Shown here one piece after another: positions 47,880 to 57,286 of a stretch of DNA of 64,000 nt. The position numbers and the translations under genes are program-made. Under the pieces are notes generated by a model that was given only the letters and a program-made list of their open reading frames with translations, was not told the DNA's origin and searched no databases. Location of the stretch: positions 20,266,292 through 20,330,291 of the forward strand of contig NC_090247.1 of NCBI RefSeq assembly GCF_037325665.1, given 5' to 3'. How positions within the stretch are numbered: position 1 is the first letter of the stretch; each line of letters starts with the position of its first letter. The DNA is from Littorina saxatilis. Taxonomy: Eukaryota; Mollusca; Gastropoda; Littorinimorpha; Littorinidae.

Positions 47880-50800
47880 ACTCTCGGTGAGTCAACCTAC
47901 ATTTCTGTTCTTGAGAGAATACAGACGGACTAACACTTTCTGAACGTCAACCTACATTTCTGTTCTTGAGAGAATACAGACTAACACTCTCTGAACGTCA
48001 ACCTACATTTCTGTTCTTGAGAGAATACAGACTAACACTCTCTGAACGTCAACCTACATTTCTGTTCTTGTGAGAATACAGACGGACTAACACTTTCTGA
48101 ACGTCAACCTACATTTCTGTTCTTGTGAGAATACAGACTAACGCTCTCTGAACGTCAACCTACATTTCTGTTCTTGAGAGAATACAGACTAACGCTCTCG
48201 GAAAAGTCAACCTACATTTCTGTTCTTGAGAGCATAGAGGTTAACACGGCTGGCAGGGGCGGTGCTGTAGCTGGTGTCGTTGGTGTAGTAGCCGTCCTCC
48301 GGACCACCACCACCACCACCACCGGCACTATCATGAGTGTTTGCTGCAGCCAGCATGGACAGGGCACTGTGCGAGTCAGAGACAGTGGGAAGACCCGCCT
48401 TGGAGCTGCTGGCTTTCCTCGCGGTGAAGGTTGTGGACGTGGTTTTGCTGCCCAGCTCTGCACGGTGAGAACAGTATGAGTTATTTCTAATATGCTGACT
48501 GTTAGCAAATGATAACAGACCTGTCGAGAAAAAAGATATCAAGCATGAGCCTTCAGGCAAATGCTGATATCGTTTGTGAGACGGAGCAATGACTTGACTA
48601 GACTGTTTGGAGAGAACTGACCTGTACGTGAAAGGAGCGATGGGTTGCTTAACTGGAGCGCTTTGAGTGGTGACGACACGTAGCTAAACTGTGAACTGAC
48701 ATGTACGTGTGTGGAGCGATGGGCTGCTCAACGTGTAGAGCGCTTGGAGAGAACTAACCTGAACTGGAGCGCGGGGTTGCTGAATTTAAACGCTTTGAGT
48801 GATGGCGACACGTTGCGGAAACTGTGAACTGACCTGTAAGTGAGTGGAGCGCTGGGTTGCTCAACTTGAGCGCGAAGAGAGGGGGCGACACGTAGCGGCC
48901 ACTGGGCACGGCTCTCCAGCGGGGCCTCTTGTACACCTCGGGGTCCGAGTGTCTGACCAGCTGAGCGCTGCCGTTACGGTACACCTGCTGGCACGCCACG
49001 CACCTGTCAGGATTGGGATAAGGATAAGATTTCATATCGTCCAGTGAGGTTCCCCTCGTGGAAATTCGGGCTCCTTTCTCTCTGGGGGAAACGAGTGCCG
49101 TACAGTACTGTGCTACCCATTTTTTAAATTCTTTTCCTGCATGCGCGTTTTCATGTTTGCAACTCCTGAGACGTTCGCTGTGAACTTGGGTTCTTTATCG
49201 TACGCATGCATGCACGAGGGGGGAAGGGGGGGGGGGGGGGTGGGTCCGACACCGAAGAAAGTTTGCACAAAGTTGACTCTGGGAAGTAAATCCCTCGCCG
49301 AACGTGGAAATCGAACCCACGCTGAGAGCGACAACTCAGTGGTTTTGAAGCTAGCGCCGCTACCGCCTCTATTCATGGCTCTTCTCGTCAATGCGTGGCC
49401 TGTCATTCTAACCCAGAAATAAATTCTTGTATACCTCGACGCCTGACTGCCTGACGTAGGTCGCAAGAGCATAACAGAGAAACACCGCAATCACCTCTTG
49501 TCAACGACAGCTCTCAAAAAACTCACAGTTATCTGCCCAAGCCCATTGCCCGTCAAGTAAAGAGAACACCTCATGCGGAGCTGTAGGGACAAGGGGATCA
49601 CTGTTCACCCTGCCACAAGTGGCGCTTTTTTTTTCAAGCATTAGCTCCAAAATAGCACCAAAACACGATAAGAAATCGTTCTAAAGTCAGATTTTTTTTT
49701 TAAAGTTTGACAATATATCAAAACTGTATCACATTTAAGCCTTCTCCTGTTTGACTCTCTCTGCCTCCATTTATAGTCAGCGTGTATGGCGCACTATGCA
49801 CTGTGTTCGACGATTTCTTCCACTATTCTTCGTCCTGTTTCTTTCGGATGACGAACAATGCAGCGTACGTACCGTTCTCTCAGCACTGGCTGGCTGGCGG
49901 TTCGGTTCCTGTAGCTGTTGTAGTCTAGCGGTCGGTGCATGGACAAGGTCTTCTTCGACCGGAACGGCGGGGGTTGCAGTAGGCTCGTGTCCATCTCGGG
50001 ATTCCTGGGCAGGGAACACACACATTTATGCACACGCACGTGCACAACGACACGCGTGGTTGTGTAGCTGTTAATAAGAATATTTTATTGCACAAGTTTG
50101 GGAATTCGTTTGGACAGATGAGTGAAAACCGCATCTGTCAAAACGAATTCCCAAACCTGGGCAATAAAATATTCTGTATTCTGTTTTCTTATGTTATTAC
50201 GTTGGACATCGGAGCACACTAGCTTTAAACTGTGTTACTTTTGCGACCAGTTTCTTAGTTTCCGGTGGATTGGTGAATGCGAGATAGAAGCATGAACTGA
50301 CTAGACAAAAACAACGCCATTACGACTTATCAGTGTCGAACAAATTGCATGGCTTTTGTGCAAAAGCTGCTGGCGCGGATGTTCAGGTTCAGGTAATTTC
50401 AAAGCTCCTGCTACAATCTGAAACATTCCAATGACTGACTGGCCTGATAAGGAAGCTGAGGACTTTTAGGGCGTGTTTGAGTTGCTCAGTCCATCTCATT
50501 GTGAACGCCCTGCGCTGTGTGGTGCCTAGGAGCATGCCAACGCTCAAGCTATGATTTGAAACAACCCAGTCATTGATTGACTGACTCTGGCTGACTGTCT
50601 GTCTGAATTACTTATTGACTGATTGCCTGACTGCCTGACTAACTGGCTGACTGCCTGACTAACTGACTGATTGACTGACTAACTGACTGACTGACTGACT
50701 GACTGATTGACTGACTAACTGATTGACTGACTAACTGACTGACTGCCTGCCTGACTGACTGACTGGCTGGCCTGACTGGCTGGCCTGACTGACTGGCTGG

Positions 50801-51109
50801 CCTGACTGACTGACTGACTGACTGGCTGGCCTGACTGAATGACTGACTGACTAACTGACTGACTGACTGGCTGCCTGACTGACTGATTGACTGCCTGACT
50901 GCCTGACTGACCTGAGCACGAAGCTGAGGACCTTGAGTGCGTGTTCGAGCTGCTCCATCTCATTGTTAGCGTCGAGAGCGCTCTGCGCCGCGGTGTGGCT
51001 GGGCTTACGGTGCAGACCTAGCTGCTCCTGCACCTTGCGAGATCGGAACACCGCGTCGTCGTCCAGTAGGCCTGTACCTGTAGTGCACACACACACACAC
51101 GCACGCACG

Positions 51110-51194
<85 letters not shown>

Positions 51195-51361
51195 AATACA
51201 ACTCTAAACCACGGGTCTTCAGTCGGCAGTAAGCTGCGTGCAGAAACACAGTGAGAGAGATATACTGAGAGACAACAGAGAGACAGACAGAGAGAGGTAC
51301 TTGGTTGTTGAGACTAACAACTTGAGAGAGGGGGGGGAGACACATACACCACACACACACA

Positions 51362-51415
<54 letters not shown>

Positions 51416-51459
51416 CTCACACACACAAACACACACACATACACCACATATATACACAC

Positions 51460-51503
<44 letters not shown>

Positions 51504-51548
51504 GGCACACATAAATAGAGAGAGTGAGAGAGAGAGAGACAGACAGAC

Positions 51549-51591
<43 letters not shown>

Positions 51592-54500
51592 GAGGCCATC
51601 GGAGAGAGAGAGAAAGAGAGAGAGACTCAGACTCAGACCTTTATTACAAAAGGATAAAGGTTTTAGGCAAAGCCTATTCTTCCAACCTGTCCTTTATACC
51701 ACACGTAAAGACGGACGCACGTACAAAATATAGATTGAATCATATAAAATACAGAAATACATTGTATGGAATGCAACACAATGTGCATTTAAGGAATTAC
51801 ATAAGGAGAACTCAAAGATTACAGAATTACATTGACAGAGTTATATCTTTCATTTGGGAATGAAGTTGCTCAGACCAGCCGTTAACACCAGTACAAAATG
51901 TTTAGCAAAATAACAATCGAACAAGACATTTCATTCACGAATGATGTGTGAACGTGACTGTCTCTTAAACATTTTCACTGAAGTTGCATTTCTTATCTAT
52001 TTGGGGAAGGAGTTCCAGAGAAATGCTCCTGAGAAGGCTAAGCTCGATTTGTAGAGGTCTATGCGAGGTATAGGAGGGATGATTTTTTGGGACCCATATT
52101 TTTTTGTGGCATGTTTGAAATGTGATTGCAAATATTTAGGTCAGTCGTCATTTAGAATTTTATACATGAACACAGCCTTGTTTAACGTCAACTGATCTTT
52201 CAAGGGGAGGAAATTCAGGAGCTTTAGTTTATCATCCGTGGACCTATTCAAATCATACAGAATAAGTTTTGCAGCTCGGCGATGCAGGGAATTGAGTCTT
52301 TTTAAATGAACATCACTGCAGTTATCCCAAAGTGTTGAAGCGAAGTTTATATGAGGCATTATGTGGGCGTAATAGAACATTTTGAGTGCTTCAGAATCTG
52401 CGTAATGCCTTAAATTTTGATAACAGGTACAAATTCTTTGATACTATTTTGCAGATATTACTCAAAATAATGAGTTTGCCATTTCAACTCTTGATCAATG
52501 GTAACACCTAATAATCTATGTTCCCTAACTTGCTGCACTTGAGTTGAACCAACTGACAGTTGTAATTGTAAAGGACTTAATTGGTGTTTTTGTCTCGTGG
52601 TTATCACCATACTCTTTGTTTGAGAGAGGGGGAGAGACAGGCAGACAGACAGAGCTTGAGAGAGAGAGTTCACAGCACACATAAAAACAAGTCGCGTAAG
52701 GCGAAATTACTACATTTAGTCAAGCTGTGGAACTCACAGAATGAAACTGAACGCACTGCATTTTTTCACAATGACCGTAGTCCGCCGCAAGTGCAAAAGG
52801 CAGTGAAAGTGACGAGCCTGTTCAGCGCGGTAGCGGTTGCGCTGTGCTGCATTGCACGCTTTACTGTAGGCCTACGTCTCTTCGTTTTAACTTTCTGAGC
52901 GTGTTTTTAATCCAAACATATCATATCTATATGTTTTTCAAGGAATCAGGAACCGACAAGGAATAAGATGAAATTGTTTTTAAAACGATTTCGGAAATTT
53001 AATTTTAATCATAATATTTATATTTTTAATTTTCAGAGCTTGTTTGTAATCCGAACATAACATATTTATATGTTTTTGGAATCAGAACATGATGAAGAAT
53101 AAAATAAAGGTAATTTTGGATCGTTTTATAAAATAATTATTTTAATTACAATTTTCAGATTTATAATGACCAAAGTCATTAATTAATTTTTAAGCCTCTG
53201 TCGAAGATTGTTTGACCAAAATTTCAATCAATTTGATTGAAAAATGAAGGTATGACAGTGCCGCCTCAACTTTTACAAAAAGCCGGATATGACGTCATCA
53301 AAGACATTTATCCAAAAAATGAAAAAAACGTCTGGGGATTTCATACCCAGGAACTCTGATGTACAATATTATAAAGATCGGTTCAGTAGTTTAGTCTGAA
53401 TCGCTCTACACACACACACGCACAGACACACACACACACACACACACATACACCACGACCCTCGTCTCGATTCCCCCTCTATGTTAAAACATTTAGTCAA
53501 AACTTGACTAAAAATTAATGTAAAAATCACGGATCACAACCAGAAGAAAAGAAACAATGTGATACTTCTGATATTTTTCCTCAGTTGATGACTGCTGAGA
53601 TCAGCAGAATTGTCGTTCTCCTCGACGTTGATGTCACTCTTGTTGACGTGGTCTAAGGACGGCCTGACCAGTGTTGCCTTACTGGTGCCAGGGCTGTCAT
53701 CTCGTTTAGTTTTGCCCATCACATATTTCACACCTTCACATGACAAGACAATGACAAATGTATGTAAGGAATGTCTATGTTAGTGTACATGTGCGTATAA
53801 TTGTAAGTCCAATGATAGTAAATTGCTCTTTTCGGTCCCGAAGTCCTGAGACATAGTTCTACTAGCCAAAGAGGCACACACAATAAACATACATTGTAGT
53901 TAAGTGTTCAAAAGTGTTCATTTGAACACTACAGAACACTATGTGTGCTACTTTTGCCAGAAGAACTATGTACAATGTCACAAAGCGTTCAAAACTTGAA
54001 ACAAAAATGCGTTCAAATTGTGTTCACAATGTCAAAAAGTGTGCAAAACTTGTCACAGAAATGTGTTCAAAACATGTTCACTGCTGTCTAGAGTTCACTG
54101 CCACTGTGATCACTCACCTGAACAGATCTTGACGATCCTGGAATCATCATCTACTGGGGTCATCATCGTACAGAACTCTACCACTGGGTTAATCATCGTA
54201 CAGAACTCTGCCACTGGGGTCACTCACCTGGTGAGATCTTGACGAGCATCAGCCTCCTGGGGTCATCGTCGTACAGAACTGTGCCACTGGGGTCGTGATC
54301 GTACAGAACTGTGACACTGGTATCACTCACCTGGAGAGATCTTGACAAGCCTCAGCCTCCTGGGGTCATCATCGTACATAACTCTACCACTGGGGTCATC
54401 ATCGTACAGAACTCTACCACTGGGGTCATCATCGTACAGAACGGTGCCACTGGTATCACTCACATGGTGAGATCTTGACTAGCCTCAGCGTCCTGGGGTC

Positions 54501-56056
54501 ATCATCGTACAGAACTGTGCCACTGGGGTCGTCATCGTACAGAACTGTGACACTGGTATCACTCACCTGGTGAGATCTTGACGAGCCTCAGCCTCCTGGG
54601 GTCATCATCGTACAGAACTCTACCACTGAGGTCATCATCGTACAGAACTCTACCACTGGGGTCATCATCGTACAGAACTGTGCCACTGGTATCACTCACA
54701 TGGTGAGATCTTGACGAGCCTCAGCCTCCTGGGATCGTCATCGTACAGAACTGTGCCATTGGTATCACCCACCTGGGGGAGATCTTGACGAGCCTCAGCC
54801 TCCTGGGATCGTCATCGTACAGATCTGCGCCACTGGGATCATCATCGTACAGAACTGTGCCACTGGTATCACTCACATGGGGATATCTTGACGAGCCTCA
54901 GCCTCCTGGGATCGTCATCGTACAGAACTGTGCCACTGGTATCACTCACCTGGGGAGATCTTGACGAGCCTCAGCCTCCTGGGGTCATCATCGTACATAA
55001 CTTTGCCACTGTGATCACTCACCTGGTGAGATCTTGACGAGCCTCAGCCTCCTGGGGTTATCATCGTGCAGAACTGTGCCACTGGTATCACTCACCTGGT
55101 GAGATCTTGACGAGTCTCAGCCTCCTGGAGTCATCATCGTACAGAACTGTGCCACTGGTATCACTCACCTGGTGAGATCTTGACGAGCCTCAGCCTCCTC
55201 GGATCGTCATTGTACAGAACTGTACCACTGTGATCACTCACCTGGTGAGATCTTGACGAGCCTCAGCCTCCTGGGGTCGTCATCGTACAGCCCTTTGCGC
55301 TCGTCCCCGTTGGAGCGGTACCTGAATCCAGGGATGATCCCGGTCAGCGGCCAGCTCTCCTTCCGGGGGTTGACGTCGTAGTGCGCGGGTTCGCTGGCCA
55401 AAGACTTGATGGACAGGCTGACCTTTTCCTGGATCTTGGCGATCTCCTTCTTCAGGTTGCGTGCGTGGTGCTGCTTGTTCTTCTCGTGCTCCTCCCACGA
55501 CCTGCAGTCACGACTGGGACTTTGTTTCTTGGCTTTGTATGGGTACTACTTGACTCCGAAACCCCCAGAAAACCCAGAAAAACCCCGAAAACCCCATCTA
55601 AAATTACTACATCTTACTTCAAATTGAAGTTCTTGACATGTCTAATACAATTCATGCCTGATTTAAGCTATCTGCACCCTTATTTGTGTGTTAAGAGCCT
55701 GATCCTGTGCTTCAAAGACCCACTCCGCCAAGTGAAAACAGATTCGCCTCAATCTCCGTCTCAGAACTGGTCAGGCTTTTACATTGGATAAGACCACATC
55801 CCTCTTCTTGATCACATACCAAAAATGAACAGCCTGGGTGCTCTATGTGCACTGTGGTATTTTTTTTGTAAGGTATTCATTTTGTGAAAGGCATCGGTGC
55901 TTTTTTTCGGAAATAAAATACATCAAACAATTCCACCTCACCCTAGCGAGCAGTCAGGGTGTTGATTTTTGGTATGTAACCAAGTGTAGGGATGGTCTCA
56001 TCCAACGTTAAAGTATGGCCAGATCGGAGACAGTGAGACAATGGGAGCGAGAAAAA

Positions 56057-56093
<37 letters not shown>

Positions 56094-56349
56094 TGACAAA
56101 CACACACACACGCACGCTACGCACGCATGCACGCACACATACATACAAACACACACACACGCATACATAAACACACACACACACACACGCACGCACGCAC
56201 GCACGCACACACACACGGCAAACACAGTTCAAATCGGACCTCTTGAGCCTGTTGTGGGTAGGGATGTCAGGCTTGAGTTCATGCGTGACCTTGTCCATCA
56301 CAGCGTCCGACACTCTCTTTGCCACTGCATTCATCTTCACTCCTTGCAT
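45558..56349 (-). CDS. Unrecognised 393-codon protein, 7 coding exons
   Basis: Seven exons (56349-56240, 55501-55242, 51077-50912, 50004-49873, 49003-48834, 48457-48216, 45659-45558) join in phase without a stop. I do not recognise the family. Residues 1-60 are basic and helical ([18 protein letters not shown]). Residues 90-125 hold [20 protein letters not shown], then [13 protein letters not shown]. 140-180 are helical with [16 protein letters not shown]. 180-280 are Pro/Arg/Tyr-rich, including [12 protein letters not shown] (a single C-x2-C, not enough alone for a zinc site). 280-360 are Ser/Thr/Ala-rich with a run of seven Gly. The end is charged: [20 protein letters not shown]. There is no signal peptide or membrane segment. 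It lies tail-to-head with RPGR, about 3.2 kb apart. Several introns contain tandem copies of the exon end and donor. Confidence 0.72.
45870..47600. repeat. 1.7-kb pyrimidine minisatellite, about 80 units
   Basis: Units of about 20 bp, CCTCCTCTATCTCATTCTCC with variable C runs. On the transcribed sense of the host gene it reads GGGGGAGAATGAGATAGAGG. It lies in the intron before exon G. Confidence 0.95.
47744..48235. repeat. About 52-bp tandem array made from the end of exon F and its donor
   Basis: In transcript sense each unit contains CTCTCAAGAACAGAAAT|GTAGGTTGACG, the last codons and donor of exon F (at 48216). About seven copies lie downstream of the exon, with GTTCTTG at about 47759, 47906, 47961, 48013, 48066, 48119 and 48169. 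Some have TGTGAG for TGAGAG. Confidence 0.88.
47777..47876 (+). repeat. SINE 3' end with (ATT)n tail inserted in the exon F array
   Basis: GTCGCCTGGAGGTGAGGTAT then GTGCGCGTTATAAATTCTCG and (ATT)n, matching the 3' end of the SINE at 18761-19172. It separates the most distal array copy from the rest. Confidence 0.75.
48216..48457 (-). CDS. Unrecognised gene, exon F
   Basis: Eighty-one codons when the incoming phase-1 base is counted: [20 protein letters not shown]..., a GGT run coding seven Gly, [20 protein letters not shown], ending LYALKNRN at GTAGGT. The donor is the first copy of the downstream array. Confidence 0.72.
48575..48833. repeat. Three or four diverged copies of the end of exon E with donors
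   Basis: In transcript sense the copies resemble CGTGTCGCC...CTCAAG-GCGCTCCA...CAACCC-GCGCTCC...ACAG|GTCAGTTC. Donor-like copies lie near 48756 (CAGGTTAG) and 48622 (CAGGTCAG); at 48699 the G of the donor has changed. Confidence 0.8.
48834..49003 (-). CDS. Unrecognised gene, exon E
   Basis: [40 protein letters not shown] and [16 protein letters not shown]; enters in phase 2, leaves in phase 1 at GTCAGT. Confidence 0.75.
49040..49371 (-). repeat. tRNA-derived SINE
   Basis: The minus-strand head at 49371 contains AGGCGGTAGCGGCGCTAGC and GCGTGGGTTCGATTTCC (B box). The body shares CGTTCGGCGAGGGATTTACT with the SINE at 23577-23980. Interrupted by a G-tract at about 49224-49241. Confidence 0.75.
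49873..50004 (-). CDS. Unrecognised gene, exon D
   Basis: [20 protein letters not shown] and [20 protein letters not shown]; phase 2 to 2, acceptor CCTGCCCAG, donor GTACGT. Another open frame overlaps, but only this one matches the phases of both neighbours. Confidence 0.75.
50077..50175. repeat. 99-bp near-perfect hairpin
   Basis: Arms of about 43 bp: AGAATATTTTATTGCACAAG / TTTGGGAATTCGTTTGGACA + GATG pair with the inverted sequence ending AATAAAATATTCT, around a loop of about 12 nt. It lies in the intron between exons C and D. Confidence 0.85.
50444..50530. repeat. Diverged copy of the 3' half of exon C
   Basis: AAGCTGAGGACTTTTAGGGC and GTTTGAGTTGCTCAGTCCAT align with exon C at 50921-50960 (AAGCTGAGGACCTTGAGTGC, GTTCGAGCTGCTCCATC). 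About 80 bp match with changes and a small insertion; the donor GT is lost. Confidence 0.75.
50580..50911. repeat. GACT-type tetranucleotide array starting at the exon C donor
   Basis: CTGACTGACTGGCTGGCCTG-type repeats. In transcript sense the donor itself, CAG|GTCAGTCAGG, is the first unit. Confidence 0.9.
50912..51077 (-). CDS. Unrecognised gene, exon C
   Basis: [40 protein letters not shown] and [14 protein letters not shown]; phase 1 in, phase 2 out, acceptor GCACTACAG. Confidence 0.75.
51083..51610. repeat. CA, CAGA and GA microsatellites
   Basis: (CA)n about 51083-51192, 51348-51404 and 51460-51502, (CAGA)n about 51537-51590, then GA. They immediately precede exon C in transcript sense, so the exon C acceptor has a GT-rich upstream tract. 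Confidence 0.9.
51625..52625 (-). mobile_element. 5'-truncated LINE (non-LTR retrotransposon)
   Basis: Minus-strand peptides [16 protein letters not shown] (52540-52480 region) and [19 protein letters not shown] with [14 protein letters not shown] (52380-52250) are the thumb/C-terminal region of non-LTR reverse transcriptase. At least one frameshift separates them. It is truncated just upstream, next to a GA/CAGA tract, and the 3' end near 51625 carries CAGACCTTTATTACAAAAGG (inverted AATAAA). Only the last third of ORF2 remains. Confidence 0.8.
52687..53513 (+). repeat. Family A dispersed repeat, copy 4
   Basis: Same head and tail as 7317; about 30 bp missing from the GAAGCCCGG segment near 53200. 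Confidence 0.85.
53566..53733 (-). CDS. Possible cassette exon between exons B and C of the unrecognised gene
   Basis: One hundred sixty-eight nt, open, phase 1 to 1 like its neighbours: [40 protein letters not shown], ending [11 protein letters not shown]. The acceptor (CATGTGAAG) and donor (GTATCA) are weak, so this may be chance. Inclusion would add 56 residues. Confidence 0.3.
54107..55241. repeat. About 73-bp tandem array made from the end of exon B and its donor, about 12 copies
   Basis: In transcript sense a unit is TTCTGTACGATGATGACCCC + AGGAGGCTGAGGCTCGTCAA + GATCTCACCAG, then GTGAGTGATACCAGTGGCAC + AG. ATCTTGAC-type cores lie at about 54125, 54235, 54338, 54473, 54574, 54707, 54783, 54887, 54958, 55030, 55104 and 55177, and in the exon at 55250. 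Some units contain extra copies of GGGGTCATCATCGTACAGAA. It begins directly at the exon B donor. Confidence 0.92.
55242..55501 (-). CDS. Unrecognised gene, exon B
   Basis: [60 protein letters not shown] and [20 protein letters not shown], ending LVKISP at GTGAGT. Phase 2 in, phase 1 out. Confidence 0.78.
56056..56220. repeat. CA/CGCA microsatellites
   Basis: (CA)n and (CGCA)n tracts immediately downstream of exon A in transcript sense. Confidence 0.9.
56240..56349 (-). CDS. Unrecognised gene, exon A (start codon)
   Basis: [20 protein letters not shown], then [16 protein letters not shown]; donor AG|GTCCGA in phase 2, chosen because it joins in frame to exon B. The start could be Met1 or Met6. 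Further upstream coding exons cannot be excluded. Confidence 0.65.
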
Positions 56350-56934
56350 GGCCTCACAACATGAAACACCAGCGACCCATCGAGAGTACAGCTGTTTTTG
56401 TCACTTCTTCGAGGTGTTGTGGCTCTCAGACAGTATCTACTCTGCGATTTTCTCCAGGACAACATGCGATTGAAGTCATTGTTTGTAAGACGGATTTTCT
56501 CACAGGAAAAATCTTTCTTTCTGGATAAAAGATCGACGAGATGTCTGGCACATGTTTTTGTTTAGACTGGCCATGTTGTCTTGTCAATGTTCTGACGCTC
56601 GTCATCACAGTGTGTGTCGTCATATTACGTCCAAAATCCTGTCTAGTATGACGTCTGTGCTTGTGGATCTTCGCGTCATCGTCATTTCCCTCACCAAATC
56701 AGTCATCAGCATATTTGGTAAGTTGGTTGGCACGCACGCACGCACGCACGCATGACGGTGTCTACTCAGTAATGAATAAACAAAACAATGGCCTGACTAA
56801 TTGTAACTGTAAGTCGGTCGGCTCTTCAGAATACTGAGGAATTTCCACTATGGAGAGAAAAAAGTCAGAAACATATCAACAAGAGGAAAATTAAAATCAA
56901 GAAATTTGACGAAACCCTACCAAAAGTTAAAGGG

Positions 56935-57022
56935 AGCATCTCGTTACTCCCCCGTATCGTTACTCCCCCGGCTCGTTACTCCCCCGTATCGCTACTCCCC
57001 CGGCTCGCTACTCCCCCGTGCC
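56935..57022. repeat. Short tandem array CTCGTTACTCCCCCGTAT
   Basis: Five units alternating CTCGTTACTCCCCCG and TATCG(T/C)TACTCCCCCG. Confidence 0.85.
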
Positions 57023-57286
57023 TTTTTTTTACACTTAAGTAATGCAGTTATTACTTAATTGAGTTTTCAAGAGAGAGAGAGAGAATTGAATTGAATTGAA
57101 TTGAACTTTATTTAACAAGAGAGAGAGCATGTTTAAAGAACTTACAACTGTCAGATCTGCCTGTATATTCGTGTACAGTAGGTACATCTTTGAAAAAAAG
57201 TATATATTTTAAGCAGAAGAGTTACTATTTCAGAATGGTTGACTCTGTCATGCCTGTGATAGCTCTTGGTGATGTGGTCTTTTATA

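Noticed and set aside
49777-50025. Alternative frame over exon D (ESRDGHEP...)
   Set aside because: It does not join in phase with exons C and E, whereas the NPEMDTSLL frame does.
50851-51510. 219-codon minus-strand ORF rich in Cys and Val
   Set aside because: Mostly CA and GACT microsatellite; only 51077-50912 is a real exon.
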